Part shown: positions 5,983 to 11,916 of the stretch, in pieces | How the letters are laid out: the number at the start of each line of letters is the position of its first letter | How positions within the stretch are numbered: the stretch's first letter is position 1 | Translations under genes and position numbers: made by a program | The notes under the pieces: generated by a model | Databases searched by the model: none | What the model saw: only the letters and a program-made list of their open reading frames with translations | What the model was told of the DNA's origin: nothing | Source: a virus | Length of the DNA: 33,140 bases | Strand: one strand, 5' to 3' | Virus record (IMG/VR): IMGVR_UViG_3300031669_000143 | Span: 1-33,140 of that record

Positions 5983-6248
5983 AGCAACACCTCGAAATTT
6001 GAAATGACGAAGTTTTTTTAAAAGTAGCGATGGTTTATCATGTTTATGGTCTGGGCTGCTACTGCCGCACCAACTATTAAGTGTTTATCTTTACGTCGTA
6101 TAAGCCACCGTATCTACCGTTCGACTTACCCTCTCGGACCGTGAAGCACTTTGTATAGTTCTGCTATTCAAGGACACCTACATCGTTATTTCGCGTTTCG
6201 GTGCTGAAAACTGACCGGGTCGTGTTTTAACCCCCAGTGTGATACTAT

Positions 6249-6470
6249 TTATTTCTTTTTGTTGTTATACCAATCTAATGCTTTCCGTCTTGCTTGATCA
6301 GCAGTAAGTTCAGGGTGTTTAGATCTAATAGTAATAGTTGCGGTATCAACTGCTCTCTGCTTCATCAGAAACTCCGAAGAGGCCGTTGTCTTACCACCTA
6401 CATTAGATCTACCATACCCGATCTTTGATCTATTTAACTCTGATCTTGCTTTTCTGGTTGCTTTAGACAT
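6249..6470 (-). CDS. Small basic hypothetical protein (73 aa)
   Basis: A 73-residue, strongly basic protein (MSKATRKARSELNRSKIGYG to ALDWYNNKKK) with a Gly/Thr/Ser-rich middle and a helical C-terminal half (DTATITIRSKHPELTADQARRKALDWY). No family recognised; high charge suggests nucleic-acid contact. GGAAATAATAA precedes the ATG, and a TATAAATA element lies about 22 bases upstream at 6492-6499. It is the first leftward gene after the divergent control region and is followed by the hairpin-rich stretch. Confidence 0.65.
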   Translation of the reverse strand: MSKATRKARSELNRSKIGYGRSNVGGKTTASSEFLMKQRAVDTATITIRSKHPELTADQARRKALDWYNNKKK

Positions 6471-6487
6471 TTATTATTTCCTATACA

Positions 6488-6502
6488 TACTTATTTATAC
6501 TC
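6488..6502 (-). promoter_or_regulatory. 15-bp repeat, copy 1, with TATAAATA late-promoter-like core
   Basis: On the minus strand this reads GAGTATAAATAAGTA. It is identical over 15 bases to 6647-6661. It lies about 20 bases before the ATG of the 73-aa gene, leaving room for a short leader with GGAAA. The octamer equals the late-promoter core of T4-type phages. Confidence 0.45.
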
Positions 6503-6519
6503 CGTGCCAGACACTTTTT

Positions 6520-6549
6520 ACTTTTTTGACCATTTTCGGTGAAAAAAGT
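6520..6549. repeat. AT-rich hairpin
   Basis: ACTTTTTT (6520-6527) pairs perfectly with AAAAAAGT (6542-6549), and after one mismatch ACC pairs with GGT around a six-base loop. It sits between the two promoter-like repeats. There is no T-run after the stem on either strand, so it is not a classic terminator. Confidence 0.5.
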
Positions 6550-6560
6550 TGGCAAACAAT

Positions 6561-6643
6561 AGCCCAATAACCGGAGAGAAATTGGGCTGATTGCCGTCTT
6601 AGGAGACAGTGGCATCTGGCGATGCCTGTAAGATCTGCGTCTT
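6561..6643. ncRNA. Candidate structured RNA, four consecutive stem-loops
   Basis: Four perfect or near-perfect stems lie end to end: AGCCCAAT/ATTGGGCT (6561-6568/6581-6588), GTCT-TAGG-AGAC (6596-6607), GGCATC-TGGC-GATGCC (6611-6626) and AAGAT-CTGC-GTCTT (6630-6643). The block is more GC-rich than its surroundings and contains no ORF. The upstream 15-bp repeat (minus strand, 6647-6661) would start a leftward transcript directly into it. It could be a small RNA, a leader, or a DNA-level structure such as an origin. Strand is uncertain. Confidence 0.4.
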
Positions 6644-6646
6644 ACT

Positions 6647-6661
6647 TACTTATTTATACTC
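6647..6661 (-). promoter_or_regulatory. 15-bp repeat, copy 2, with TATAAATA core
   Basis: Identical to copy 1 at 6488-6502 (GAGTATAAATAAGTA on the minus strand). No coding start follows within 150 bases; the first thing downstream is the block of four stem-loops. This suggests a promoter for an untranslated RNA or a second start site for the leftward transcript. Confidence 0.4.
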
Positions 6662-6700
6662 TACACTTTTCTGATCAGATAATCTACTAAATCGGATAAT

Positions 6701-6740
6701 AATAGTATTTAACTATTTGTTATCTACACTAAATACTATT
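6701..6740. promoter_or_regulatory. 10-bp inverted repeat, candidate operator of the rightward operon
   Basis: AATAGTATTT at 6701-6710 is exactly complementary to AAATACTATT at 6731-6740, with 20 bases between, about two helical turns centre to centre plus a half-site. It lies 31-71 bases before the ATG at 6772, where a promoter and operator are expected. A convincing -35/-10 pair was not found. The operon's last gene encodes a possible HTH protein that could bind here. Confidence 0.45.
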
Positions 6741-6771
6741 GTAGCACACAACTTAACCGGAGAATAACAAA

Positions 6772-7047
6772 ATGGAAAAAAGCAAACCGAATAGATCATC
6801 AAATGTATGGGGCAAAGATTTAAAAGCAGAAGAGAAAGATGGAACACTTCGTATCTATTATACAGGAGATAATGGAGTTGAACATTTCTGGGAAGTTCCT
6901 AAAGATAGTGACTTTGAACCACCAGAATGGTTCGTCGAAGGAGTATCTTTCGAGGCTTGGACCAAGAATAGATCAACATCAAGAAGTTTTACCGATTATG
7001 ATTGGGTCTGGGTTGAACCACGTAAACCAAGAATAGGGAGAAGATAA
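6772..7047 (+). CDS. Hypothetical protein (91 aa), first gene of rightward operon
   Basis: A 91-residue soluble protein rich in aromatic and acidic residues. The middle reads IYYTGDNGVEHFWEVPKDSD, suggesting a small beta-rich fold, and the C-terminus is basic (VEPRKPRIGRR). GGAG lies nine bases before the ATG. Its TAA shares a base with the start of the next gene (TAATG). No family recognised. It is transcribed against the late genes, so it may be expressed at a different time. Confidence 0.65.
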   Translation: MEKSKPNRSSNVWGKDLKAEEKDGTLRIYYTGDNGVEHFWEVPKDSDFEPPEWFVEGVSFEAWTKNRSTSRSFTDYDWVWVEPRKPRIGRR

Positions 7048-7208
7048 TGATTACTCAAGAGATGATAAATAAAGTATCAACCGAATTTAAATCAATACCA
7101 CAAACAAAGATAACTTATCAATGGGTAAATCAGAAGTGGGAAGAATACGAAGAAGAATTAGAGTTTAATGAATCAGCATTATTTGATTCACTTTTTGAGG
7201 AGGAATAA
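7047..7208 (+). CDS. Small acidic hypothetical protein (53 aa)
   Basis: A 53-residue product starting MITQEMINKVSTEFKSIPQT and ending in a strongly acidic helix (WEEYEEELEFNESALFDSLFEEE). It is coupled to the 91-aa gene by TAATG, and its GAGGAGGAA end provides the ribosome-binding site of the following gene. The acidic character could suggest a DNA mimic or an interaction partner of a basic protein, but that is speculation. No family recognised. Confidence 0.55.
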   Translation: MITQEMINKVSTEFKSIPQTKITYQWVNQKWEEYEEELEFNESALFDSLFEEE

Positions 7209-7211
7209 GAA

Positions 7212-7583
7212 ATGATTCCATCAATTTTACCAAGTGTTATGTGTATTACAAATAACAATGTTATGTGTAATTTAGATCAAAGTTATTTAGGTCAACAAAA
7301 TGGAACAGGGGGAAGCAGCGGTTCTCATGTAGGTGGCGCGCATTTCGGAACAAGTGCTGGTGGCGCAGCTGGTGCCGGAGGACACGGACTCCAGACCGGA
7401 GGACACGGACTCCAGTCAGCGAATCAAAATCAATGGTTCACAAATCTACGAAGACAGATTCTTTTAGCTGAAGAGATGGAGTTGCTTGCCGCAGATGAAG
7501 GGTTGCGAGCATTAAAAGATGCTGCTATTAAAGCAGAAGGCGAGTATCAGATGTGGCTTGCTCTTAAAAGAAAGGCAGACTAA
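7212..7583 (+). CDS. Glycine-rich hypothetical protein (123 aa)
   Basis: A 123-residue protein in three parts: an N-terminal segment with two cysteines and Asn-rich ITNNNVMCNLDQ (about residues 12-23), a Gly/Ala/His-rich linker (about residues 30-70) containing GGHGLQ twice, and a C-terminal amphipathic helix (QILLAEEMELLAADEGLRAL, then KDAAIKAEGEYQMW). The linker repeat comes from a 21-bp tandem duplication. GGAGG precedes the ATG at good spacing. No family recognised. A flexible linker between a helix and a compact end suggests an adaptor, but there is no direct evidence of role. Confidence 0.6.
   Translation: MIPSILPSVMCITNNNVMCNLDQSYLGQQNGTGGSSGSHVGGAHFGTSAGGAAGAGGHGLQTGGHGLQSANQNQWFTNLRRQILLAEEMELLAADEGLRALKDAAIKAEGEYQMWLALKRKAD
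7375..7416 (+). repeat. 21-bp tandem duplication in the glycine-rich gene
   Basis: Two back-to-back 21-base units (7375-7395 and 7396-7416), starting CCGGAGGACACGGACTCCAG, differ only in the last base. The unit is a multiple of three and encodes GGHGLQ plus one residue, so the frame is kept. Near-identity at DNA level indicates a recent duplication. Confidence 0.9.
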
Positions 7584-7586
7584 AAA

Positions 7587-7970
7587 ATGAAGAAGAACCA
7601 TCTATACTTAGGATTATACGATTTAGAGTGGATTCAGACACACGCAGACTATGTGATTGAAACAGACGCTAACATCATTAAAGAGTCACTTGGATTATCT
7701 ATTAAAAAGGTGTATAAACTAAGGCAGGTGGTTCGTAAAGTAATGAAACGACCGTTTGTCAAGAAAGATCAAGCAAACATTCCAGATTGGGTAAAGTTAA
7801 ATTCTCATTACTTCTTAAAACATAATGATCAAGAAATAGCCAGTAGATTTAACATCACAGAAGGCAGAGTTAGAGTTTTGCGAACACTTCTCAGAAATAA
7901 GTATAAACGAGAAGCAGTTGTTGAGATTATTTACTTACCCGACTACTGGATTAAACAACAGTCCCAGTAG
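7587..7970 (+). CDS. Putative DNA-binding regulator with two HTH-like segments
   Basis: A basic 127-residue protein. Residues 27-51 (DANIIKESLGLSIKKVYKLR onward) and 80-106 (NDQEIASRFNITEGRVRVLR onward) each have the spacing of a helix-turn-helix, suggesting tandem DNA-binding motifs. It is the last gene of the rightward operon that starts behind the inverted repeat at 6701-6740, so autoregulation or control of the late switch is a reasonable hypothesis. The gene ends inside the last codons of the opposing gene (20-bp convergent overlap). No specific family was recognised, and the HTH reading is by eye only. Confidence 0.5.
   Translation: MKKNHLYLGLYDLEWIQTHADYVIETDANIIKESLGLSIKKVYKLRQVVRKVMKRPFVKKDQANIPDWVKLNSHYFLKHNDQEIASRFNITEGRVRVLRTLLRNKYKREAVVEIIYLPDYWIKQQSQ
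7943..7970. terminator. Inverted repeat in the convergent gene overlap
   Basis: CTACTGG (7943-7949) pairs perfectly with CCAGTAG (7964-7970) across a 14-base loop. It lies exactly where the rightward operon and a leftward late gene end against each other, where a bidirectional terminator would be useful. Neither side has a T-run after the stem, so this is tentative. Confidence 0.25.
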
Positions 7971-8235
7971 CATCAATCCATACAACTGGTTGAATAGTCT
8001 TTATCCAAATAGGCTTGTTCAGAGTTGTGTCAAAATACATTTGTCCTACCCATAAGTTTTGAGTAGGTCTTCCTAAAGTAGATCCCGATAGTGTCAATCC
8101 AAATAAGACTGTATAAGCCATAGTCATCCAGTTTTCCCAGATAGATGTGATTGAGTCACCTTTCGTGTCAAGAGGTGATTGTGTTGGTGGTGGTGTAATA
8201 ACCGAACCAGATGATTGTGGGACGCGAGTTACCAT
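7951..8235 (-). CDS. Small tail or collar structural protein (94 aa)
   Basis: The C-terminal half (NLWVGQMYFDTTLNKPIWIK, then VVWIDATGTVV) carries the 'GQ.yFDttLnkPi.....WvDATG' motif found at the ends of many phage tail fibre, collar and neck proteins. The N-terminal half is proline/serine-rich, followed by a hydrophobic helix (MTMAYTVLFGLTLSG). AAGGA lies nine bases before the ATG. It follows directly after the gp10-like gene and is the last leftward gene before the divergent operon. A virion role is inferred from the motif and position. Confidence 0.6.
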   Translation of the reverse strand: MVTRVPQSSGSVITPPPTQSPLDTKGDSITSIWENWMTMAYTVLFGLTLSGSTLGRPTQNLWVGQMYFDTTLNKPIWIKTIQPVVWIDATGTVV

Positions 8236-8241
8236 TATTGA

Positions 8242-9933
8242 TTATCCTTGTTGTGCTTTACTTATGACTGCCGCACCGCCTATAAGTATAAACGGAACCG
8301 GGTCTGTCATTGTAAATTTGAATACAAAATCTCTTGCTGAACCGATTCTTCTCCAACTTACTCTTGCTAAGTAATCACCTACTTTACCGATGTTAGCAGG
8401 CATAGGTGATCCGAAAGTTCTTCCTCCATCCTTACTTACTTGTAACATTATTTGTGGATTCTTACCTTGTCCTATTTGTGTCCCAGAACCAGTTTCCATG
8501 TCAAGCCATAATTCGCCAATAGTGAATACGTCACCATCTGACCAAATGTGACGAGTATCTACTTCTCTAAGTATAGCATCACCTTCTTCGTAGTAATAGT
8601 CTGTTTTCAACTCATAGATTTTGCCCGAAGCAAAGTCAGTAACATAGTTTTTGTTCTTAAACACAATACCGAATTGAGCCTGGTGTCTTCCTGGAGATAA
8701 TCCTGTTTGAACTTGTGACCAAGCCTTTGTCGTTGTATCGTAAAGAAGAGATAGATTTGAGCTTGGGAAAGTAAGTTGATACATAAAGTGACCATCGACG
8801 ATGTAAGATAGTCCAATAGCATCTTCAGCAACGGTAAGACCAGAAATAATGTGTTCTATAGCACGAGTTGATACTTGCTCAATAGAGAAGTCAATCATTG
8901 AATAAACTTGCATTGTTCCTTGTGGTGTTTGACCTAAGAAGTAAATAGAGTCACCTACTCGTGCTCTTGAGTAAATACCTGCCAAACCATACGATAAGGT
9001 TGAACCATTTAATCGTGTCATTGGGAATGGGAATGTTCCAGCATCTTGCCAGAACTCAATAGATTGCTCACCCCATAAAATAATCTGTCCGTCAATAACA
9101 TCACAAGCAACTACGTTGTCTGGTGCTGAATCTTTAAGTGAGAACTGAAGTGCGTTCCATTGCATTCCATCACCGTTGTTTGAAATTGACCATTCTTGTG
9201 AGTTTGGGAAGATTGCAACAAAATAGTTATCAAGGTTGGCAATTGACGTTGTTCCGTTTGGAAAACCATTATTTATTTGTGTCACGTTTGTCACTAAACC
9301 AGAACCAGTTCCACCAAGATTAGTATTTGCGGCAGATAAAGCATCACCCACAACATAGTTTTGACCATAAGTTGTAAGATTGATGTTAGTGACTTTAGTT
9401 CCTGAAACAACAATCGTTGCCTTAGCACCAGTTCCTGTTCCACCTGTAAGAGGAACATTTGTGTATGTGCCATCAACATAGCCAGTTCCTTGAGCATAAG
9501 GAGAACCACCACCATAAGATGAGTTATCTAATACCATAGCCCAACCGATTTGTTTTAGTGTTCCTGCTGCTAAATCATAAACATAACCATTTAGTCCATC
9601 GACCATAATGATTTGCTGTCCATTGTTTGAGAAGATAACATTGCCGTTTGTAGAGTATAAACTTCCTAAAGTAGTAATAGTCTCTGCTTGATTGACGGAA
9701 TACATAATAGAACCAGCAACGAAGTAAAGAATAGAGTTGTAGGTATAGATTCCTCTGATAGGCAAGTTATTGGGTGCCGAAATCCATTTAAGAAGACCGG
9801 GTGTTCCTCTGATGTAAATCTTTTCTTTGTCTCCATCAGGAATAAGTTCATAGAAACAGTTGATTCTGACTTGAGCAGATACCTGAGATGCTATTCCTTT
9901 TGTTCCTGATCCAAAGAGTGCTATTTTTTTCAT
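8242..9933 (-). CDS. P22 gp10-like packaged-DNA stabilisation protein (tail plug)
   Basis: A 563-residue beta-propeller-type virion protein. P22 gp10 extends the portal vertex and keeps packaged DNA from leaking. Family-like features are the N-terminal NCFYELIPDGDKEKIYIRGTPGLLKW (about residues 25-50), the central WGEQSIEFWQDAGTFPFPMTRL and SYGLAGIYSRARVGDSIYFL, and the C-terminal VSWRRIGSARDFVFKFTM. Inserted at about residues 137-222 is a glycine/threonine-rich module (GTGYVDGTYTNVPLTGGTGT, then YGQNYVVGDALS) that resembles domains found in other phage tail proteins. It lies downstream of the tail fibre gene. The start has a weak ribosome-binding site and begins two bases after the upstream stop, so coupling is likely. 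Confidence 0.8.
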   Translation of the reverse strand: MKKIALFGSGTKGIASQVSAQVRINCFYELIPDGDKEKIYIRGTPGLLKWISAPNNLPIRGIYTYNSILYFVAGSIMYSVNQAETITTLGSLYSTNGNVIFSNNGQQIIMVDGLNGYVYDLAAGTLKQIGWAMVLDNSSYGGGSPYAQGTGYVDGTYTNVPLTGGTGTGAKATIVVSGTKVTNINLTTYGQNYVVGDALSAANTNLGGTGSGLVTNVTQINNGFPNGTTSIANLDNYFVAIFPNSQEWSISNNGDGMQWNALQFSLKDSAPDNVVACDVIDGQIILWGEQSIEFWQDAGTFPFPMTRLNGSTLSYGLAGIYSRARVGDSIYFLGQTPQGTMQVYSMIDFSIEQVSTRAIEHIISGLTVAEDAIGLSYIVDGHFMYQLTFPSSNLSLLYDTTTKAWSQVQTGLSPGRHQAQFGIVFKNKNYVTDFASGKIYELKTDYYYEEGDAILREVDTRHIWSDGDVFTIGELWLDMETGSGTQIGQGKNPQIMLQVSKDGGRTFGSPMPANIGKVGDYLARVSWRRIGSARDFVFKFTMTDPVPFILIGGAAVISKAQQG

Positions 9934-9935
9934 AA

Positions 9936-11588
9936 TTATAAGTAATCGATACAGAATGCTGCTGTAAAATAAGAACTTCCGTATTGAGTTATTCTAAAAG
10001 TAAAGTTTCCATTAGCCATAAAAACTGCTGCGAAAGAAGGATTAAATGCCGCAACATAATTTACCGATGCTGTGGTGCCATTGATAATAGATCCGTTTAG
10101 ATAAAAATTCCAAGACAAGTTGTCTGCTCCCCCTTCAAGCACGCCGCCGTAGTAAGTTATTTTAACTGGACCAATGTATGATCTTGTTATTGTTCCTGTA
10201 TCTGCTGTTCCACCATAATTCAAAAACTCAGGGACTTGATTTATTCTGACATTGCCACCAGCACCCTGAACTAATGTTGGTGCGGCTGCCCAAGTTCCTG
10301 CTACAGACTGAACACTATCAATAAATCCTAATACTTTATACGCAACTCCAGTCAGTGCTGCTGCTGAGTAGATGACTGCTGCTGAATCTGATGCAGTTGT
10401 CATTGCTGTAGTTGATACTAAGTTTGTTTCATCAAGTTGTAAGTGACCAAATAAATTTGTTATACCAAGACTTACTGTTCCAGCATTATTAAGTGCTAAC
10501 AGAACTAATCTATTTTTAGTTGCGTCTGTTCCTAATGTAGCACCAGAAACAATACTCAAAGAGAGTACCGTCGGAACATTTATAATAATACCCGGGCCGC
10601 TTGCTAAAGTAAAATTTCTAAATTCAAGAGTGCAAGCATTTAATCCAACCACTAAGTTATTTGAACCGTCGACGGTTGCTGTAATAGGATAAATTGCTTC
10701 AACTGGTGTATTTAGAGTATTTGATTGGTATTGAGTGCATACCCAATTCCCAGAACCGAAAGAAACGAAAGTTGCTGTATCTCCAGCCAAAACTATCTTA
10801 TTTACTCCTCCAGGAAGAGACAACGCTGATGAACTTGTTAAAGTAGGTGTTCCTGTAAATTGGACAAACCTAATAGCACCTTCATCATACACACCAAAAC
10901 TATTGATTGTTGTGTTCCCATCTACAATAACAGTGGTTGTAGGAACACCAATTAAAGTAGTTGATGCTGCGGTCACATGTATAGGAGTAGTGCCAAACAC
11001 CGATGGAACTGCGGTTGGGCTCCCAGTTAAGAGCGACACAGAAACAGTTGATAATCCAGAATCAAGTGTTGCTCCATTATCTAAAATAACTGTAATCACA
11101 GTTGATGGTGATGTATAAGAAGAACTAACAACTGTTCCGGAAACTAAACCAGCAGTTTCTTGACATTGTAATCTTGTTCCTGCCACAAAAGTTCCTGTCT
11201 GATCACCTTGAAGACTAAAGGTAGATGTTGTAAGATAAAGTGGTTGAAGACTTATTGTAATCCATTGATTCTGTGAGAAAGATACATCGTTGATACCTGA
11301 GATGTCATCATACGTTCCGTGTGTAAGTGGAACATTATTGCTATCGGCAATAACAAATTTGTATTGAATACCAGATTGAAGCCAAATCTCACCAAGTGCT
11401 GGTCTTCCGTAAGCATCTAATGTGATTGGGTTGCCGTTTTGAACAGTTTGATCTATTGTAGTCCAAGTTGCTGTTGCTGTAGTTGTTCTTGCCAAGTAGG
11501 TATAGATGAACCCGCCACTATTTACTGTGCCGTCATCTTTGAATGATTGATAACCTATACCAAATGTGGGTGTTAAGTTTGATGCCAT
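9936..11588 (-). CDS. Tail fibre / tailspike-type protein with virion-binding N-terminus
   Basis: A 550-residue protein. The first 100 residues (TPTFGIGYQSFKDDGTVNSG, GGFIYTYLARTT, NPITLDAYGRPALGEIWL, QYKFVIADSNNVPL) match the N-terminal head-binding type domain of podophage fibres. The rest is Thr/Ser/Val/Gly-rich beta structure, probably the trimeric shaft and tip. The last 80 residues (YIGPVKITYYGGVLEGGADN, then FNPSFAAVFMANGNFTFRIT) could be the receptor-contacting end. AGAGGAATAAAATT precedes the ATG. It sits between a small membrane protein gene and the gp10-like gene. No enzymatic motif (endosialidase or lyase) was recognised. Confidence 0.75.
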   Translation of the reverse strand: MASNLTPTFGIGYQSFKDDGTVNSGGFIYTYLARTTTATATWTTIDQTVQNGNPITLDAYGRPALGEIWLQSGIQYKFVIADSNNVPLTHGTYDDISGINDVSFSQNQWITISLQPLYLTTSTFSLQGDQTGTFVAGTRLQCQETAGLVSGTVVSSSYTSPSTVITVILDNGATLDSGLSTVSVSLLTGSPTAVPSVFGTTPIHVTAASTTLIGVPTTTVIVDGNTTINSFGVYDEGAIRFVQFTGTPTLTSSSALSLPGGVNKIVLAGDTATFVSFGSGNWVCTQYQSNTLNTPVEAIYPITATVDGSNNLVVGLNACTLEFRNFTLASGPGIIINVPTVLSLSIVSGATLGTDATKNRLVLLALNNAGTVSLGITNLFGHLQLDETNLVSTTAMTTASDSAAVIYSAAALTGVAYKVLGFIDSVQSVAGTWAAAPTLVQGAGGNVRINQVPEFLNYGGTADTGTITRSYIGPVKITYYGGVLEGGADNLSWNFYLNGSIINGTTASVNYVAAFNPSFAAVFMANGNFTFRITQYGSSYFTAAFCIDYL

Positions 11589-11592
11589 AATT

Positions 11593-11916
11593 TTATTCCT
11601 CTTCTTTTTTGACTATTGTTTCTTCTATTGCTTCTGCCATTTCTTCTAATAATACGGGAAGTGGCGGATGTTCTCTGTGATCATCTCTTTTTAGTGTTGT
11701 AAGATTCTTCCTATCTACTCTGTTCCAAATCTTATCTCTAACTAAGATAAAAAGCATTATACAAGTATAAATAAAAGTCAGTAGAATCAACCATTGACTT
11801 AATGGGTATCCAAAGAACACCAACACCGATGTTGTTGCTGACGGCGCCAAAGGGATCATCGAATGTAATACTGATGTTTCATTCATTTTAGGTTCCTGAT
11901 TTAAAAAGTCGGTCAC
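11593..11916 (-). CDS. Small membrane protein (107 aa)
   Basis: There is one clear membrane span at about residues 38-60 (QWLILLTFIYTCIMLFILVR) with a weaker hydrophobic stretch before it (LAPSATTSVLVFFGYPL). The cytoplasmic tail is charged, ending EEMAEAIEETIVKKEEE. The reading from GTG at 11916 overlaps the upstream TGA (GTGA) with GGAG ten bases ahead; an in-frame ATG at 11886 with AGGA at ideal spacing is equally plausible and would give 97 residues. Family not recognised; it resembles small membrane proteins of unknown role seen between podophage tail genes. Confidence 0.6.
   Translation of the reverse strand: MTDFLNQEPKMNETSVLHSMIPLAPSATTSVLVFFGYPLSQWLILLTFIYTCIMLFILVRDKIWNRVDRKNLTTLKRDDHREHPPLPVLLEEMAEAIEETIVKKEEE

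Larger units (their letters stand above)
5640..6248 (-). other. Hairpin-rich, mostly non-coding 600-bp region; candidate structured RNA
   Basis: This is the largest gap between confident genes. Composition is less AT-rich than its neighbours and it is dense in complementary segments. Examples are TAATCAG/CTGATTA at 5693-5699/5723-5729 with inner TGC-GCA; GACAC/GTGTC at 5843-5847/5877-5881 enclosing GTTGC-GTAA-GCAAC; TGATCA repeated at 5882 and 5900 around CGC-GAA-GCG; and a 9-of-10 pairing between 5841-5850 and 5951-5960. The right third (6020-6240) has no reading frame of note. Co-direction with the flanking late genes suggests a leftward transcript. Large phage RNAs such as GOLLD and ROOL have comparable length, but no match could be established by eye. 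Confidence 0.4.
6471..6771. promoter_or_regulatory. Divergent intergenic control region
   Basis: About 300 bp separate a leftward gene (start 6470) from a rightward operon (start 6772). No gene is seen. From left to right it holds the first 15-bp repeat containing TATAAATA (minus), an AT-rich hairpin (6520-6549), a run of four small stem-loops (6561-6643), the second 15-bp repeat (6647-6661) and a 10-bp inverted repeat (6701-6710/6731-6740) just before the rightward operon. This is the best candidate in the window for a transcription switch between the two directions; an origin of replication is a less supported alternative. Confidence 0.6.

Noticed and set aside
6000-6250. Possible group I intron, tRNA or tmRNA
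   Set aside because: No group I R/S core motifs, no tRNA T-loop (GGTTCGA-type) or CCA end, and no tmRNA tag frame were found. Only a general candidate structured RNA is reported.
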